From positions 2,108,001-2,172,000 of the forward strand of contig NZ_NIWU01000001.1 of NCBI RefSeq assembly GCF_002236105.1: a DNA stretch of 64,000 nt. The letters are read 5' to 3'. The stretch comes from Pseudomonas umsongensis (GTDB lineage: Bacteria > Pseudomonadota > Gammaproteobacteria > Pseudomonadales > Pseudomonadaceae). A program made the position numbers and the translations under genes. The notes under the pieces were generated by a model. It was not told the origin of the DNA and ran no database searches. It worked only from the letters and a program-made list of their open reading frames with translations. Shown here in pieces: positions 26,004 through 34,818 of the stretch (position 1 is its first letter; each line of letters begins with the position of its first letter).

Positions 26004-27108
26004 ATTTCCATCCCAGCTTGTCGTTATCGTTGAGCCAGTCGCCCAGGCGTTCCAGGTTGGCTGCCGAGCCACCCAGGGCAAGGGACAGGCCGCGACTCCA
26101 GTAGAGAAAACGGTGGATCGGGTACGTCAGGTCGACGCCGATACCGCCATGCACGTGTTGGGCGGTGTGGCCGATGCGGTGCCCCGCTTCACAGGCCAGC
26201 CAGGCGGTGGCCAGGGCTTCGGAAGGCGCCGGCAAGCCGGCATCGATGCGGTAGGCCAATTGCCACAGCGCCGTGCGCAAGGCTTCGACGGCGATATGGT
26301 TGTCGGCCATGCTCATCTGCACCGCCTGGAAGCTACCGATGACCCGCTCGAACTGCCGACGCTCGCTGACATAGGCCACGGTGCGGCGGATCTGCTCTTC
26401 GCTGACCCCCAGTTGCAGGGCCGCCAATGCCGCCACGCTGCGCAGCTCCAGCCAGGCGACCGCCTCGGCCGGCAACAGCGCCGCCGCGTTCACGGTCAAG
26501 CCCTGGATGTGCAGGTCGGCCGCCGCTTCGCCGTGGGTCATCACTGCCGGCACCCGCTTTATCTCGGGCGCCGACAGATCGAGCAGCAGCAAACGTGGCT
26601 GCGCGTCGACGTCCACCAACACCAGCGCGGCCTGGGATTGCTCGCCCAATGCCAGGGCCGCGACCCGGCCGTTGACCGACCAGCCGTCGGCGCACGGACA
26701 GGCTTGCAACTCGATACCCAGCGCGCTGCTCAGGCCCTCCATGGACAGGCTCAACAGCGCCTCGCCGGTTGCTGCCCTCGCTACCCAGCCGGCACTGTCG
26801 CCAGCATCAAAACGGGCCAGGGTCGCGGCGGCCAATTGATGACGCCACAGCGGCACCTGGGCCAGGGCCTTGCCCTGGGCTTGCAGCACCAGCATCAGTT
26901 CGGTCATGCCCAGGCCGCTGCCACCGTGCTCTTCGGGAATGGCCAGGGCATGCAACCCGGTCTCGATGCACAGCGCCCACAGCGGCGCCATCATCGGCTC
27001 GCCGCTGGTATCCCACTGGCGCATATAGTCGTCATGGCAGTGGTCGACAAACAGGCCGTCGGCCATCTGCGCAATGGCGCGCTGGTCTTCGCTCAATTCG
27101 AAATCCAT
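25975..27108 (-). CDS. Acyl-CoA dehydrogenase (ChsE2/FadE29-like, pair 2)
   Basis: A 377-residue divergent ACAD: FELSEDQRAIAQMADGLF, AIPEEHGGSGLGMTELMLVL and HTAQHVHGGIGVDLTYPIHR. The last motif and the degenerate middle domain resemble FadE29/ChsE2, the partner subunit of the side-chain dehydrogenase. Encoded directly upstream of the MaoC gene, with which it overlaps. A heterotetramer with the 23208 product is inferred. Confidence 0.88.
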   Translation of the reverse strand: MDFELSEDQRAIAQMADGLFVDHCHDDYMRQWDTSGEPMMAPLWALCIETGLHALAIPEEHGGSGLGMTELMLVLQAQGKALAQVPLWRHQLAAATLARFDAGDSAGWVARAATGEALLSLSMEGLSSALGIELQACPCADGWSVNGRVAALALGEQSQAALVLVDVDAQPRLLLLDLSAPEIKRVPAVMTHGEAAADLHIQGLTVNAAALLPAEAVAWLELRSVAALAALQLGVSEEQIRRTVAYVSERRQFERVIGSFQAVQMSMADNHIAVEALRTALWQLAYRIDAGLPAPSEALATAWLACEAGHRIGHTAQHVHGGIGVDLTYPIHRFLYWSRGLSLALGGSAANLERLGDWLNDNDKLGWKYDLEEHQAL

Positions 27109-27116
27109 GGGGGCTC

Positions 27117-28085
27117 CTATGCCTCTACCGGCCGAAACATCGGCAGGGTCAGCTGGTCATCGAAGGTCTGGAACTCGACCTGCAACGGCTGGCCGATCTG
27201 CAACTGGTCCCGCTCGACACCGACCAGGCCGGCGATCAGGCGCACGCCTTCGGCCAGCTCGATCAGGCCGATCGGGTTGGGGTAATCGAACGGCGGCACT
27301 TCGGGGTAGTGCATCACCACGAACGAATACAAGGTGGCGCGGCCGCTGGCCTGCACAGTGTCCCAGTCGAAGCTGTGGCACTGGATGCACACCGGTGCCG
27401 GTGGATGACGCAAGGTCTTGCACGCCGTGCAGCGCTGGATCAGCAACTGGCCCTGCTCGCAGCCCTCCCAGAAGAACCGCGTGTCATCGCTGATGCCCGG
27501 CAGCGGGCGCTTGGCCTTGGCCGGTGCTGACTCAACCTTTGCCGGCGCCTGGGCATTGGCCGCTCGGAACTTGAAGACGCGAAACAGCAACTCGCCGACC
27601 GGCTCATCGCCACCGGCTTTTTCGACGAAATGGCTCATCACCAGGGTGACGAAGAAACCAGTGCCCAAGGCGGTGGTTTTCTCATCGCCGACCGAATCCA
27701 GGCGCGTGGTGTAGTAGAGTTTTTCCCCCAAGCGCACCGGGCGGGTGAAGCTCAGTTCGGAGTTCACCGCCACGGTGGAGGCGTAGCCGTAGGCTTCCAT
27801 TTCCTTGAGCACCTCGTAAGGGTTCTCGTCGGTGGAGCCAGGTGGGTAGTTGTTGGCGTGCAGGCCTTCCATGGTCCACACCTGCAACATCGCAGGCGGG
27901 GCGATCAGGCCCTCATGTGCGGTGCCCAAGGCGAAACCCGCGTCGGTGTACAACGGGTTGTCCACGCCCATGACTTCGCACCACTGGCGAATCATCGGGG
28001 CGTTGACCTCGTCCCAGGCATACACGCGGCCGTACTGGCGCCCCACCCGGGCGCGCACATTGGATAGCAATTGTGGATCAGCCAA
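27117..28085 (-). CDS. MaoC-like hydratase fused to DUF35 zinc-ribbon/OB domain (ChsH2-like)
   Basis: A 322-residue two-domain protein. Residues about 10-165 form a MaoC_dehydrat_N hot-dog (VGRQYGRVYAWDEVNAPMI, HEGLIAPPAMLQVWT). Residues about 205-320 form a DUF35 unit with a zinc ribbon, CTACKTLRHPPAPVCIQC, followed by an OB-fold (GRATLYSFVVMHYPEVPPF). ChsH2 has this architecture: the hot-dog half pairs with ChsH1, and the DUF35 half binds the Ltp2 aldolase. I chose TTG at 28085 because AAGGAG lies 6 bp upstream; in-frame GTG (28100) and ATG (28133) have no good ribosome site. Confidence 0.88.
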   Translation of the reverse strand: MADPQLLSNVRARVGRQYGRVYAWDEVNAPMIRQWCEVMGVDNPLYTDAGFALGTAHEGLIAPPAMLQVWTMEGLHANNYPPGSTDENPYEVLKEMEAYGYASTVAVNSELSFTRPVRLGEKLYYTTRLDSVGDEKTTALGTGFFVTLVMSHFVEKAGGDEPVGELLFRVFKFRAANAQAPAKVESAPAKAKRPLPGISDDTRFFWEGCEQGQLLIQRCTACKTLRHPPAPVCIQCHSFDWDTVQASGRATLYSFVVMHYPEVPPFDYPNPIGLIELAEGVRLIAGLVGVERDQLQIGQPLQVEFQTFDDQLTLPMFRPVEA

Positions 28086-28141
28086 AGTCGTCTCCTTCAC
28101 ATTGAAGGCGGCCACCGAACCCGGTCGCCGCAATAGGTCGA

Positions 28142-28930
28142 TCAGGTGGGCAGCACCTGCGCGGCACCGAGAAATGCCGGGCGTTCACCACCGCCATGCA
28201 GCAACAGGTTGCAACCGCTGGCGTAAGCGGCCAGCGGCGATGCGATGTAGAGGCAGGCGTTGGCGATGTCTTCGGCCACGGCCATGCGGCCCGCCGGAAT
28301 GCCGGCAGCCACAGCGGCGATACCGGCCTCGGAGCCATAGTGCAGATGCGCCTGTTCGGTCAGCACCAGGCCCGGGCTGACCGTGACCACCCGCACCTTG
28401 GGCCCCCACTCCACCGCCAGCGATTGCACCAGCGCCAGCACCCCGGCCTTGGCCGCGCCGTAAGCGGCGGTGCCTGGCGAGGAGCGCAGTGCACTGATGC
28501 TGCCGATAAAGACGATGCAACCGCCCTGCGCCTGGGCCTGCATCAGCCGGTTGGCGTGCTGGGCGACGTTGAGCGGCGCGATCAGGTTCAGGCCGATGAT
28601 GCTTTCATGAAACCGCGGCGATGCCGTGGCCGCGTCGGTGGCTGGGCTGCCACCGGCGTTGTTGACCACCACGTCGAGGCGGCCGAAGTCGCGCTCGATG
28701 GTGGCGAACAGGCGTTGCAGGGAATCGTGGTCGCGCACATCGGCGGCAATGAAGGTCGCGCGCTTGCCGCCCGATGTCGGCACCTGCTCGGGTTCGCGCC
28801 GGGCACAGACGATCACCCGTGCGTTCGCGGCCAGAAATCCCAGCGCGATACCGGCGCCGATGCCCTTGGTGCCACCGGTGACCAGCACCACCTTGCCGCT
28901 GTAATCAAGACCCGAATGCAGCTCCATCAT
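28142..28930 (-). CDS. Short-chain dehydrogenase/reductase (steroid-type)
   Basis: A 262-residue SDR with VTGGTKGIGAGIALGF (Rossmann), VVNNAGGSP, and catalytic S-YxxxK in GSISALRSSPGTAAYGAAKAG. First gene of the side-chain operon. Two adjacent ATGs occur; the second (28927) has better spacing to AAGGAG. Probably acts on a hydroxy-/keto-acyl-CoA or ring hydroxyl of the same substrate; the cofactor-specifying Arg in CARREPEQ suggests NADP(H), which is tentative. Confidence 0.87.
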   Translation of the reverse strand: MMELHSGLDYSGKVVLVTGGTKGIGAGIALGFLAANARVIVCARREPEQVPTSGGKRATFIAADVRDHDSLQRLFATIERDFGRLDVVVNNAGGSPATDAATASPRFHESIIGLNLIAPLNVAQHANRLMQAQAQGGCIVFIGSISALRSSPGTAAYGAAKAGVLALVQSLAVEWGPKVRVVTVSPGLVLTEQAHLHYGSEAGIAAVAAGIPAGRMAVAEDIANACLYIASPLAAYASGCNLLLHGGGERPAFLGAAQVLPT

Positions 28931-28983
28931 GTGCTCCTTTTTCTACTGACAAGGATCACTCTAGGGACGAACCGCAGGGCAAA

Positions 28984-29003
28984 CTACGTCTGAACGGACG
29001 ATG
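28984..29003 (+). promoter_or_regulatory. Candidate regulon operator, copy C
   Basis: CTACGTC-TGAACG-GACGATG in the 133-bp divergent spacer, ending exactly 60 bp before the enoyl-CoA hydratase start. It is the only copy in this spacer, so it may serve both the hydratase gene and the minus-strand side-chain operon. Confidence 0.6.
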
Positions 29004-29063
29004 AAAATTTAACGCCATGAACAGGACACTGGCGCCAATTCACACCTTGCCTGGTCCTCGAAG

Positions 29064-29855
29064 ATGCCCATGTCCGACTCACCTGCTGCACCGGTTCTGC
29101 TCGAACACCCCCTGCCCGGCGTCGCCCTGCTGCGGCTCAACCGCCCCCAGGCGACCAACGCCTTGAGCCTGGAATTACAGGCACTGCTGTCGCGTCATTT
29201 CACTGAGTTGGCGATTGATCCCGAAGTGCGCTGCATCGTCCTGACCGGCGGTGACAAGGTGTTCGCTGCCGGCGGCGACATCAACAGCATGGCCGGGGTC
29301 GGCGCCATCGACATCTACAAGCGCCACACCGAACGGGTCTGGGGGCCGATCCAGCACTGCCCTAAACCTGTGATCGCAGCCGTCTGCGGCTACGCCTACG
29401 GCGGTGGTTGCGAACTGGCGATGCACGCCGACCTGATCGTCGCCGGGCGCAGCGCACGCTTCTGCCAACCGGAAATCCGCATCGGCATCATGCCCGGTAT
29501 CGGCGGTACCCAACGTCTGGTCCGGGCCGTGGGCAAGGTCAAGGCGATGCGCATGGCGCTCACCGGCCAACCCATCAGCGCCGAGGAAGCCTGGGTGGCC
29601 GGGCTGGTCAGCGACCTGGTGGACGATGACCAGGTACAGGCCCACGCCCTGGAGCTGGCGCGCGTCATCGCGGCGATGCCGGCACTGGCCGCCGAGCAGA
29701 TCAAGGAGGTGATCCTGGCGGGTATGGATGCGCCACTGGAAGCTGGGCTGGCATTGGAGCGTAAGGCTAATGCGCTGCTGTTTGCGTCACGGGATCAGAA
29801 GGAAGGGATGCAGGCGTTTATCGACAAGCGGCCTGCGCGGTTTGAAGGGAATTGA
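29064..29855 (+). CDS. Enoyl-CoA hydratase/isomerase (crotonase family)
   Basis: A 263-residue crotonase. The oxyanion-hole segments are VFAAGGDINSMAG and YAYGGGCELAMHADLIVA; both catalytic glutamates are present, one in GGGCELAM and one in QPEIRIGIMPGIGGTQRL. C-terminus DQKEGMQAFIDKRPARFEG is typical of hydratases. Hydrates trans-2-enoyl-CoA in beta-oxidation. Transcribed divergently from the side-chain operon behind operator copy C. Confidence 0.94.
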   Translation: MPMSDSPAAPVLLEHPLPGVALLRLNRPQATNALSLELQALLSRHFTELAIDPEVRCIVLTGGDKVFAAGGDINSMAGVGAIDIYKRHTERVWGPIQHCPKPVIAAVCGYAYGGGCELAMHADLIVAGRSARFCQPEIRIGIMPGIGGTQRLVRAVGKVKAMRMALTGQPISAEEAWVAGLVSDLVDDDQVQAHALELARVIAAMPALAAEQIKEVILAGMDAPLEAGLALERKANALLFASRDQKEGMQAFIDKRPARFEGN

Positions 29856-29985
29856 AATCTTCCGGACGAAAATGCTGATCCCCGAATGTAGGGTTTTAAG
29901 GATTGAAAAATGACCTAAGGTGATGAATTCATTTTCATCCAGCCCACGAAGCAAGGGGATGTCCTGCGGCAGAAGGTGGTCGCTA

Positions 29986-31098
29986 TCACGGCACCATGTC
30001 CTTCGGCTTTCCTGCTTCCGGCAGCCCCGTCCGCGCGTCCAACCTTTTAGCTTTGGCCATCTGTGCGACCAACGTCTCCGATGGAGCCTCGCTCGGCGTG
30101 AGCTGCTCGTTCTTCCACAGGAACGTTCCGTTCCACTCGGGCAAAGCTGCAGGAGGCAATGGCACAATAGAGTTTAGGTCGGGCACCCGCGGAGCGAATT
30201 TTCTCTCATCGATCAAGAAGATGCGGATCTTCTCGTATCTTTCATAACGCGCTGCGTCCTTTGCCATTGCTAGTGATGGTGGCCAGTTCGACTTGTCGCC
30301 AAAAGCCTCCCTAAGCCTGAACGCAGCACCGTTCTCTCCCATCATTATCGCTTGCTGGAATCCCGCCATCGCTTCGGTGTAGCGCCGGTTGTCGACTTGT
30401 TTGATGGCAAGCTCGTACATCGCACCGCCGTGTCCTTGTTGTGCGGCACAGCGATATAGCGGTAATGCGAATGCGATGTCCTTGGCCTTCGCACCGAATG
30501 CTTTGGCCAGTACGACCGATTCGACGTCGAGATACTGGGCCAGTCGGTATTGCGCCTCGGCATTGCCCAAGTCCGCCGCCTTGCGGTAAAGGATGAATGC
30601 TTCATGAAGGTTATATGCCTGGGCAAACCTGTTTGCCTGGAACCAATAACCCCGGGACGGATACTGCTGCGAGAGCAGCGTCGTCAGACGCTCGACCTCT
30701 TCCGTGCGATTTCGACGAAGCTGGCTGATGACACCATCATAGGTATTATCATTTAGCCTCCATTGTAGGTCGCGCAACGCTTCGGTCGCATCGGCGTTTC
30801 CAAATGCGGACGCGATACGGTAGTAACGACTTATGCGATTGAAATCATCGACGTTCTCACTTTTGAAATCACGCCCTCCATACAAGTAATCGAGATGTCG
30901 TGCATAGGCGAACAGGCGTTGTGCATTTGCGTCCTGAGACACGACCGAAGGACCCGCATCATGCGTGCACACGAAATCTGAGCGTATACCGCTGGTCGCG
31001 ACCGGCGATTCACGCCCAACGGCCACGTTGGAGCAAACCGCAAGCAGCGATGCGAACAGCGCCGCTAGTCCCACCTGCGTTGGCGTTTTCCTTTCCAT
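29986..31098 (-). CDS. Sel1-repeat / DUF6396-type exported protein
   Basis: A 370-residue protein with an N-terminal hydrophobic export signal (VGLAALFASLLAVCSNVAVG); the LAVC sequence is only a weak lipobox. Several Sel1-like tetratricopeptide helices follow: ILYRKAADLGNAEAQYRLAQY, ALPLYRCAAQQGHGGAMYELA, AMAGFQQAIMMGENGAAFRL. The C-terminal part resembles DUF6396, a domain common beside type VI effector or polymorphic toxin genes in pseudomonads. Probably periplasmic. An immunity or adaptor function is inferred only from context. Confidence 0.72.
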   Translation of the reverse strand: MERKTPTQVGLAALFASLLAVCSNVAVGRESPVATSGIRSDFVCTHDAGPSVVSQDANAQRLFAYARHLDYLYGGRDFKSENVDDFNRISRYYRIASAFGNADATEALRDLQWRLNDNTYDGVISQLRRNRTEEVERLTTLLSQQYPSRGYWFQANRFAQAYNLHEAFILYRKAADLGNAEAQYRLAQYLDVESVVLAKAFGAKAKDIAFALPLYRCAAQQGHGGAMYELAIKQVDNRRYTEAMAGFQQAIMMGENGAAFRLREAFGDKSNWPPSLAMAKDAARYERYEKIRIFLIDERKFAPRVPDLNSIVPLPPAALPEWNGTFLWKNEQLTPSEAPSETLVAQMAKAKRLDARTGLPEAGKPKDMVP

Positions 31099-31260
31099 GC
31101 TCTTAATCCTTTCGGCGTTTTTGGTGACTGTCCCTGCGTCACTTTGGTGTGTGCACGTACTGCGCGAACATCAGGGCGTTGAGTGCTAGAAGAACGGTAT
31201 GCCGTTCGAAAGCTACAGCCCGCGTCGCCGAAAGTAAGTAGGAAACATCTGAAATTACCT

Positions 31261-31294
31261 GGCTCCTACAGATTTTCGTACCCCTGTAGGAGCT
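31261..31294. repeat. Small REP-like palindrome
   Basis: GGCTCCTACAG and CTGTAGGAGCT form a 9-10-bp stem, followed by the common pseudomonad tail GCCGCAGGCTGCGATC. It lies between the DUF6124 gene end and the Sel1 gene start. Confidence 0.6.
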
Positions 31295-31320
31295 GCCGCA
31301 GGCTGCGATCTTTTGATCTT

Positions 31321-31659
31321 CTACTCCCGCGGATCAAACCGATCCAGCGCCCGGTTCACCGCCAACTCCCCCAGCATGATGACTTGCGCAATACCCAGCA
31401 GGGTATTGCGACTCGACCCCTGCGTGCGATCCGCCAGATCCAGGGCCATGACATTGGCTGAAGCCAGTGACTCACAGGCGTGGGCCAGGAGGGTTTCGGT
31501 ATCGAGTTCAGGGTTTACGATGAACGTGATGCAGAGTTTGCGCGGGGTGGCGTTGATGTCGGCGGCTGAGGGGATGGGGTCGTTGGGATTGTTTGAGTCG
31601 GAGTTTTCTGACGAGGATGTGGGATCGGGGTTCGGCGGATTCGGTGTGACCTTGAACAT
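31321..31659 (-). CDS. DUF6124 family protein
   Basis: A 112-residue protein of a Pseudomonas-restricted family. The N-terminus MFKVTPNPPNPDPTSS is low-complexity and proline-rich; the C-terminal helical half contains ELDTETLLAHACESLASANVMALDL and LLGIAQVIMLGELAVNRALD. Function is unknown. GGAG lies upstream of the ATG. The leader contains several hairpins with a repeated loop (see 31687-31878). Confidence 0.82.
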   Translation of the reverse strand: MFKVTPNPPNPDPTSSSENSDSNNPNDPIPSAADINATPRKLCITFIVNPELDTETLLAHACESLASANVMALDLADRTQGSSRNTLLGIAQVIMLGELAVNRALDRFDPRE

Positions 31660-31686
31660 GGGTACTTCTCCAGTAGAGCCACGACT

Positions 31687-31878
31687 CTTTCGCGACTAAA
31701 CGAAAGGGAGGCAGCTGTGCGCAAGTTAGTCGACCGGTAAAGCACCCAAACCCGGCGCGCCCGAAGACGCCATGCGCACAGCCACCATCAAGTACAGGTG
31801 GATACCTGGCTGGATGACGCATGTGCAACCGTGAGGGAACTAACCGGGCGACTAAACCCGATCACTGATGGGCAGTGA
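31687..31878 (-). promoter_or_regulatory. Structured leader upstream of the DUF6124 gene
   Basis: Two hairpins carry the identical 8-nt loop (plus strand CGACTAAA): CTTTCG-loop-CGAAAG at 31687-31706 and CGGG-loop-CCCG at 31845-31860. A copy complementary to seven loop bases, TTAGTCG, lies at 31726-31732 and could form a pseudoknot with either. A third perfect hairpin, TCACTG-ATGGG-CAGTGA, is at 31862-31878. The 525-bp spacer 31660-32184 otherwise contains no gene I can support. No RNA family was recognised with confidence. Confidence 0.4.
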
Positions 31879-32184
31879 CGGGAGTCAAGTTACCGAGCGA
31901 CCCCAGGGTGCACAAGCCGGCGGATTCTGGAGTAACGGTAGGCAACGACGCAAGGTGTTGTGGCTTTCGGGAATGGCCTTCCTGCGAAGACTAGGACGAT
32001 CAGAAGCGTCCTACGCATCCATCAGAAACGTCCTATTTCCACCTCGACCCGACTTCGTGAAGCCTTGCGAGGCTCGCACGCGGTTGCTCATAAAAATCCT
32101 TTTTTTACCCGCGCGCGTGCCAGCGACTCTGAAGCTGACAGTTTCGCTGCCTGATCCCCTTTCGTTACAAGGAGCGTATTCACC

Positions 32185-34818
32185 ATGGCCAAGCTGCTCG
32201 ACTGGATTTTTGGACGCCACTACACTCCAAGGGCCATGCCCCAGGTCTGGCCAACCACTACCCAGCCCTCCCAGCCAGCGGCGCTCCCGGCCGCCGAACG
32301 CTTGCCGCCGCTGAAAAACTGGTGCCACCCGTTCAAGGACGCGCGCGACCCGCTGCAGCAACTGACCCACCTGGCCAGCGCCACCGCCGGTTACTACCCT
32401 CTTGGCCGTAATGGCCTGTGGCACGGCGGTGTGCATTTCGACAGCGGTACCGCTGCGGGCCTGAAACAGCAGTCCCAAGTGCACTGCATGGCCGACGGCG
32501 AAGTAGTGGCGTACCGCATTGATACGTATTCGCCGAAAACGACGTACTTCGTCAATGAAGAAGTTGAAAAACCCTTTTCGCGTAACTTCGTGCTGGTCCG
32601 CCATTGCTTGCAGCCACCGAAGCTCGAGGGCAGCACCGATCAGCCGCCGAGCCTGATCTTCTACAGCCTGTACTTGCACCTGCAGGATTGGGTGAAGTAT
32701 GACGACGATCCGAACCTGGAACGGCCGGGATTCTGGCGCGAAGTGTACCGGGTCAAGGCCACGGCGAACGAGCCCCATCCTGACGATCCCGAACAACGCG
32801 GCGTGTACGTTTACTACCGCCCCCGGTCCGACAAGGTCGCTGACTTCTTGCCCTGCGGCGCCGAGCTGAGCATCAGCGGCGACGGCGAGTACCGACGTCT
32901 GGAAAACCGCCTGGGCCCGGCCAGCCTGAGCAATGCCGATGGATCGCTGCGCGGTTACCTCGCGTCCCGGTTCCTGCAGTCGGTGGTGAACGGTCAGCAT
33001 CGCGTCGAAACGGCTAGAGGGGCCCTCAAGGTGCGCCCGGAAGCGAGCCTGCACAGCGAGGAAATCAGCGAACTGCCCAAAGGCACGATCGTCACCGTCA
33101 GCGGTGGAGGCGAATTTTGCAAGCTGGAACGGGTCACGCAGTGGATACAGTTCGCCGCTCTGCACAGCGCGCGGGAACCGCTGGCGACGGACCGGATCGT
33201 GGTCCTCGACACCCCCGTCGCGATCAAGGCTGGAGACTTGATCGGCCACCTCGGCCTGTATCAGGACAGTGACGCGGATCAGCCGGAAAAGAAGCTGCAC
33301 CTGGAAACGTTCAGTGGTGATGACGTCGAGGCGTTCATCGAAGCCAGCCGGGCTTGGGCCCAGCGCCTGCCGGAAAAAAACCGGACCTGGCTGAAGCTCG
33401 CCAAGGGCACACCCGTGGTGGCACCTGAAGGACAAACCGCTGCGCAAATGCAGATGTCGAGTGCGACCAGCCCGTGCAGTGCCGCTGATTTGCTGATCCC
33501 CAAGAAGCTGCTCGATGATCTGCCGGCGGACCGAAAAGTCCAGGTGCCTGCAAGCGCGACCCGCAAAGCGCGCACCTGGTATCACCTGGAAAACTTGCTT
33601 CACGACGCCGACAACAATCTTCTCGACGGCTGGGTGTGTGAAGAGCCAGGCGTAACGTCCTGGGTCAGCCCGTGGGCCTGGGAAGGCTATGACGTCATCA
33701 TCGACTACAGCCGACCCAAACACTTGTTGGCCTCTTTTCTCAGCGCCATTGACGGTTTCAGCGACGCGCAACGCGAGCGTTATCGCCCTATTGCCGAAAA
33801 AGACGACAAGGGCCCCATGAAAAACCGGCTATACGAGATCATCGATCGCAACCGCGACGGCAAGATGACAGCCACTGAACTGCAAACGGCTCTTGAGTTA
33901 CCGGCCCATGCACAGTCGATTTCGCAGATGATCCTGTACAAGGAAAGCGAGTGGTTTCAGCAGCCAAAGATCTGGGACGCACTGGATGAGTTGCTCGGCC
34001 ATAGCGGCTCGACACCGCACCTGAACTGGCTGGCGGAGAAGCAGCGGATTGCAGAGCTGGGGTGGTGGAGGGACGTCGCGGAAAAAGTCGGGTTGCCTTC
34101 GTGGGGGAGTGCCTATCACTTTCATCCGGTGGGATTAGCTACAAGGTTTAATACGGAGTGCCCTAAAGAGTGTGTTGTTGAAACTTATGAGCTGGAGGGA
34201 TTAGCTGGAGTCCTTATCGTTTCAAAAGAATCATTTCAGTTCATTTTGGAAAAGGAAGGATATAGAAAACACCCTTATGTTCCGGCTGGTGCCAGCGGGG
34301 TAACTATTGGGTATGGGTATGATTTAGGACAGCAATCGGCATTGCAAGTTCGTCAAGATCTTTCCCAGCTCTATGCCCAGCAAGAAATTGAAACCTTAAT
34401 AGACGCTATCGGGAGACAAGGGGATCAAGCCAGAAGCATCTTAAGTTCCGTAATCCACATATCAATCAGTAAGGAGAACGCTATAGCTCTTGCCATCAGA
34501 ATGAAAAAACGATATGCGCAGTTAGTAATTGACGCCTATCCCGGAGTGATGGATTTGCATCCACACTGCCAAGGAGCTTTGCTGTCTCTTGTAGTTAATA
34601 GAGGAAACTCATTTACTCGACCAAATATTGACTCACGATTGGAGATGAAACAAATTTACTACGACTTACTGAATCTAAGTCCCGAGAAAGTTCCATCTAG
34701 ACTGCGTTCAATGAAAAGACTTTGGGAGGGAAGAGCCGGGCTCGGAGGGCTAATAACCAGACGAGAAGATGAGGCTAAACTTTTTGAGAGAGGTTTGAAA
34801 TGCGATTGCTGGCACTAA
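32185..34818 (+). CDS. Chimeric peptidoglycan-degrading effector: M23-like N-terminus, EF-hand, pesticin-like muramidase C-terminus
   Basis: An 877-residue protein without a signal peptide. Residues about 50-120 resemble an M23-type peptidase region (GGVHFDSGTAAGLKQQSQ, HCMADGEVVAYRID). SH3-like segments follow, then an EF-hand-like calcium loop, DRNRDGKMTATEL, near residue 555. From about residue 685 a pesticin-type muramidase domain begins: FILEKEGYRKHPYVPAGASG, VTIGYGYDLGQQ, LLSLVVNRGNSF; the Glu in EKEG is the likely catalytic acid. DNA is GC-rich up to about 34130 and then sharply AT-richer, as expected for a swapped toxin tip. The 3' end overlaps the lysozyme-inhibitor gene by 19 bp. 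A type VI secretion cargo is the most likely role, although no VgrG or PAAR gene is in the window. Confidence 0.85.
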   Translation: MAKLLDWIFGRHYTPRAMPQVWPTTTQPSQPAALPAAERLPPLKNWCHPFKDARDPLQQLTHLASATAGYYPLGRNGLWHGGVHFDSGTAAGLKQQSQVHCMADGEVVAYRIDTYSPKTTYFVNEEVEKPFSRNFVLVRHCLQPPKLEGSTDQPPSLIFYSLYLHLQDWVKYDDDPNLERPGFWREVYRVKATANEPHPDDPEQRGVYVYYRPRSDKVADFLPCGAELSISGDGEYRRLENRLGPASLSNADGSLRGYLASRFLQSVVNGQHRVETARGALKVRPEASLHSEEISELPKGTIVTVSGGGEFCKLERVTQWIQFAALHSAREPLATDRIVVLDTPVAIKAGDLIGHLGLYQDSDADQPEKKLHLETFSGDDVEAFIEASRAWAQRLPEKNRTWLKLAKGTPVVAPEGQTAAQMQMSSATSPCSAADLLIPKKLLDDLPADRKVQVPASATRKARTWYHLENLLHDADNNLLDGWVCEEPGVTSWVSPWAWEGYDVIIDYSRPKHLLASFLSAIDGFSDAQRERYRPIAEKDDKGPMKNRLYEIIDRNRDGKMTATELQTALELPAHAQSISQMILYKESEWFQQPKIWDALDELLGHSGSTPHLNWLAEKQRIAELGWWRDVAEKVGLPSWGSAYHFHPVGLATRFNTECPKECVVETYELEGLAGVLIVSKESFQFILEKEGYRKHPYVPAGASGVTIGYGYDLGQQSALQVRQDLSQLYAQQEIETLIDAIGRQGDQARSILSSVIHISISKENAIALAIRMKKRYAQLVIDAYPGVMDLHPHCQGALLSLVVNRGNSFTRPNIDSRLEMKQIYYDLLNLSPEKVPSRLRSMKRLWEGRAGLGGLITRREDEAKLFERGLKCDCWH

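Noticed and set aside
29856..29985. Possible coding remnant downstream of the Sel1 gene (minus strand, LDENEFITLGHF)
   Set aside because: The peptide looks protein-like, but the frame has no start with a ribosome site and continues antisense into the enoyl-CoA hydratase gene; not enough to call a gene.
32011..33771. 586-codon minus-strand ORF opposite the toxin gene
   Set aside because: A mirror frame of GC-rich coding sequence; it stops exactly where the AT-rich toxin tip region is approached and lacks ribosome site or domain features.
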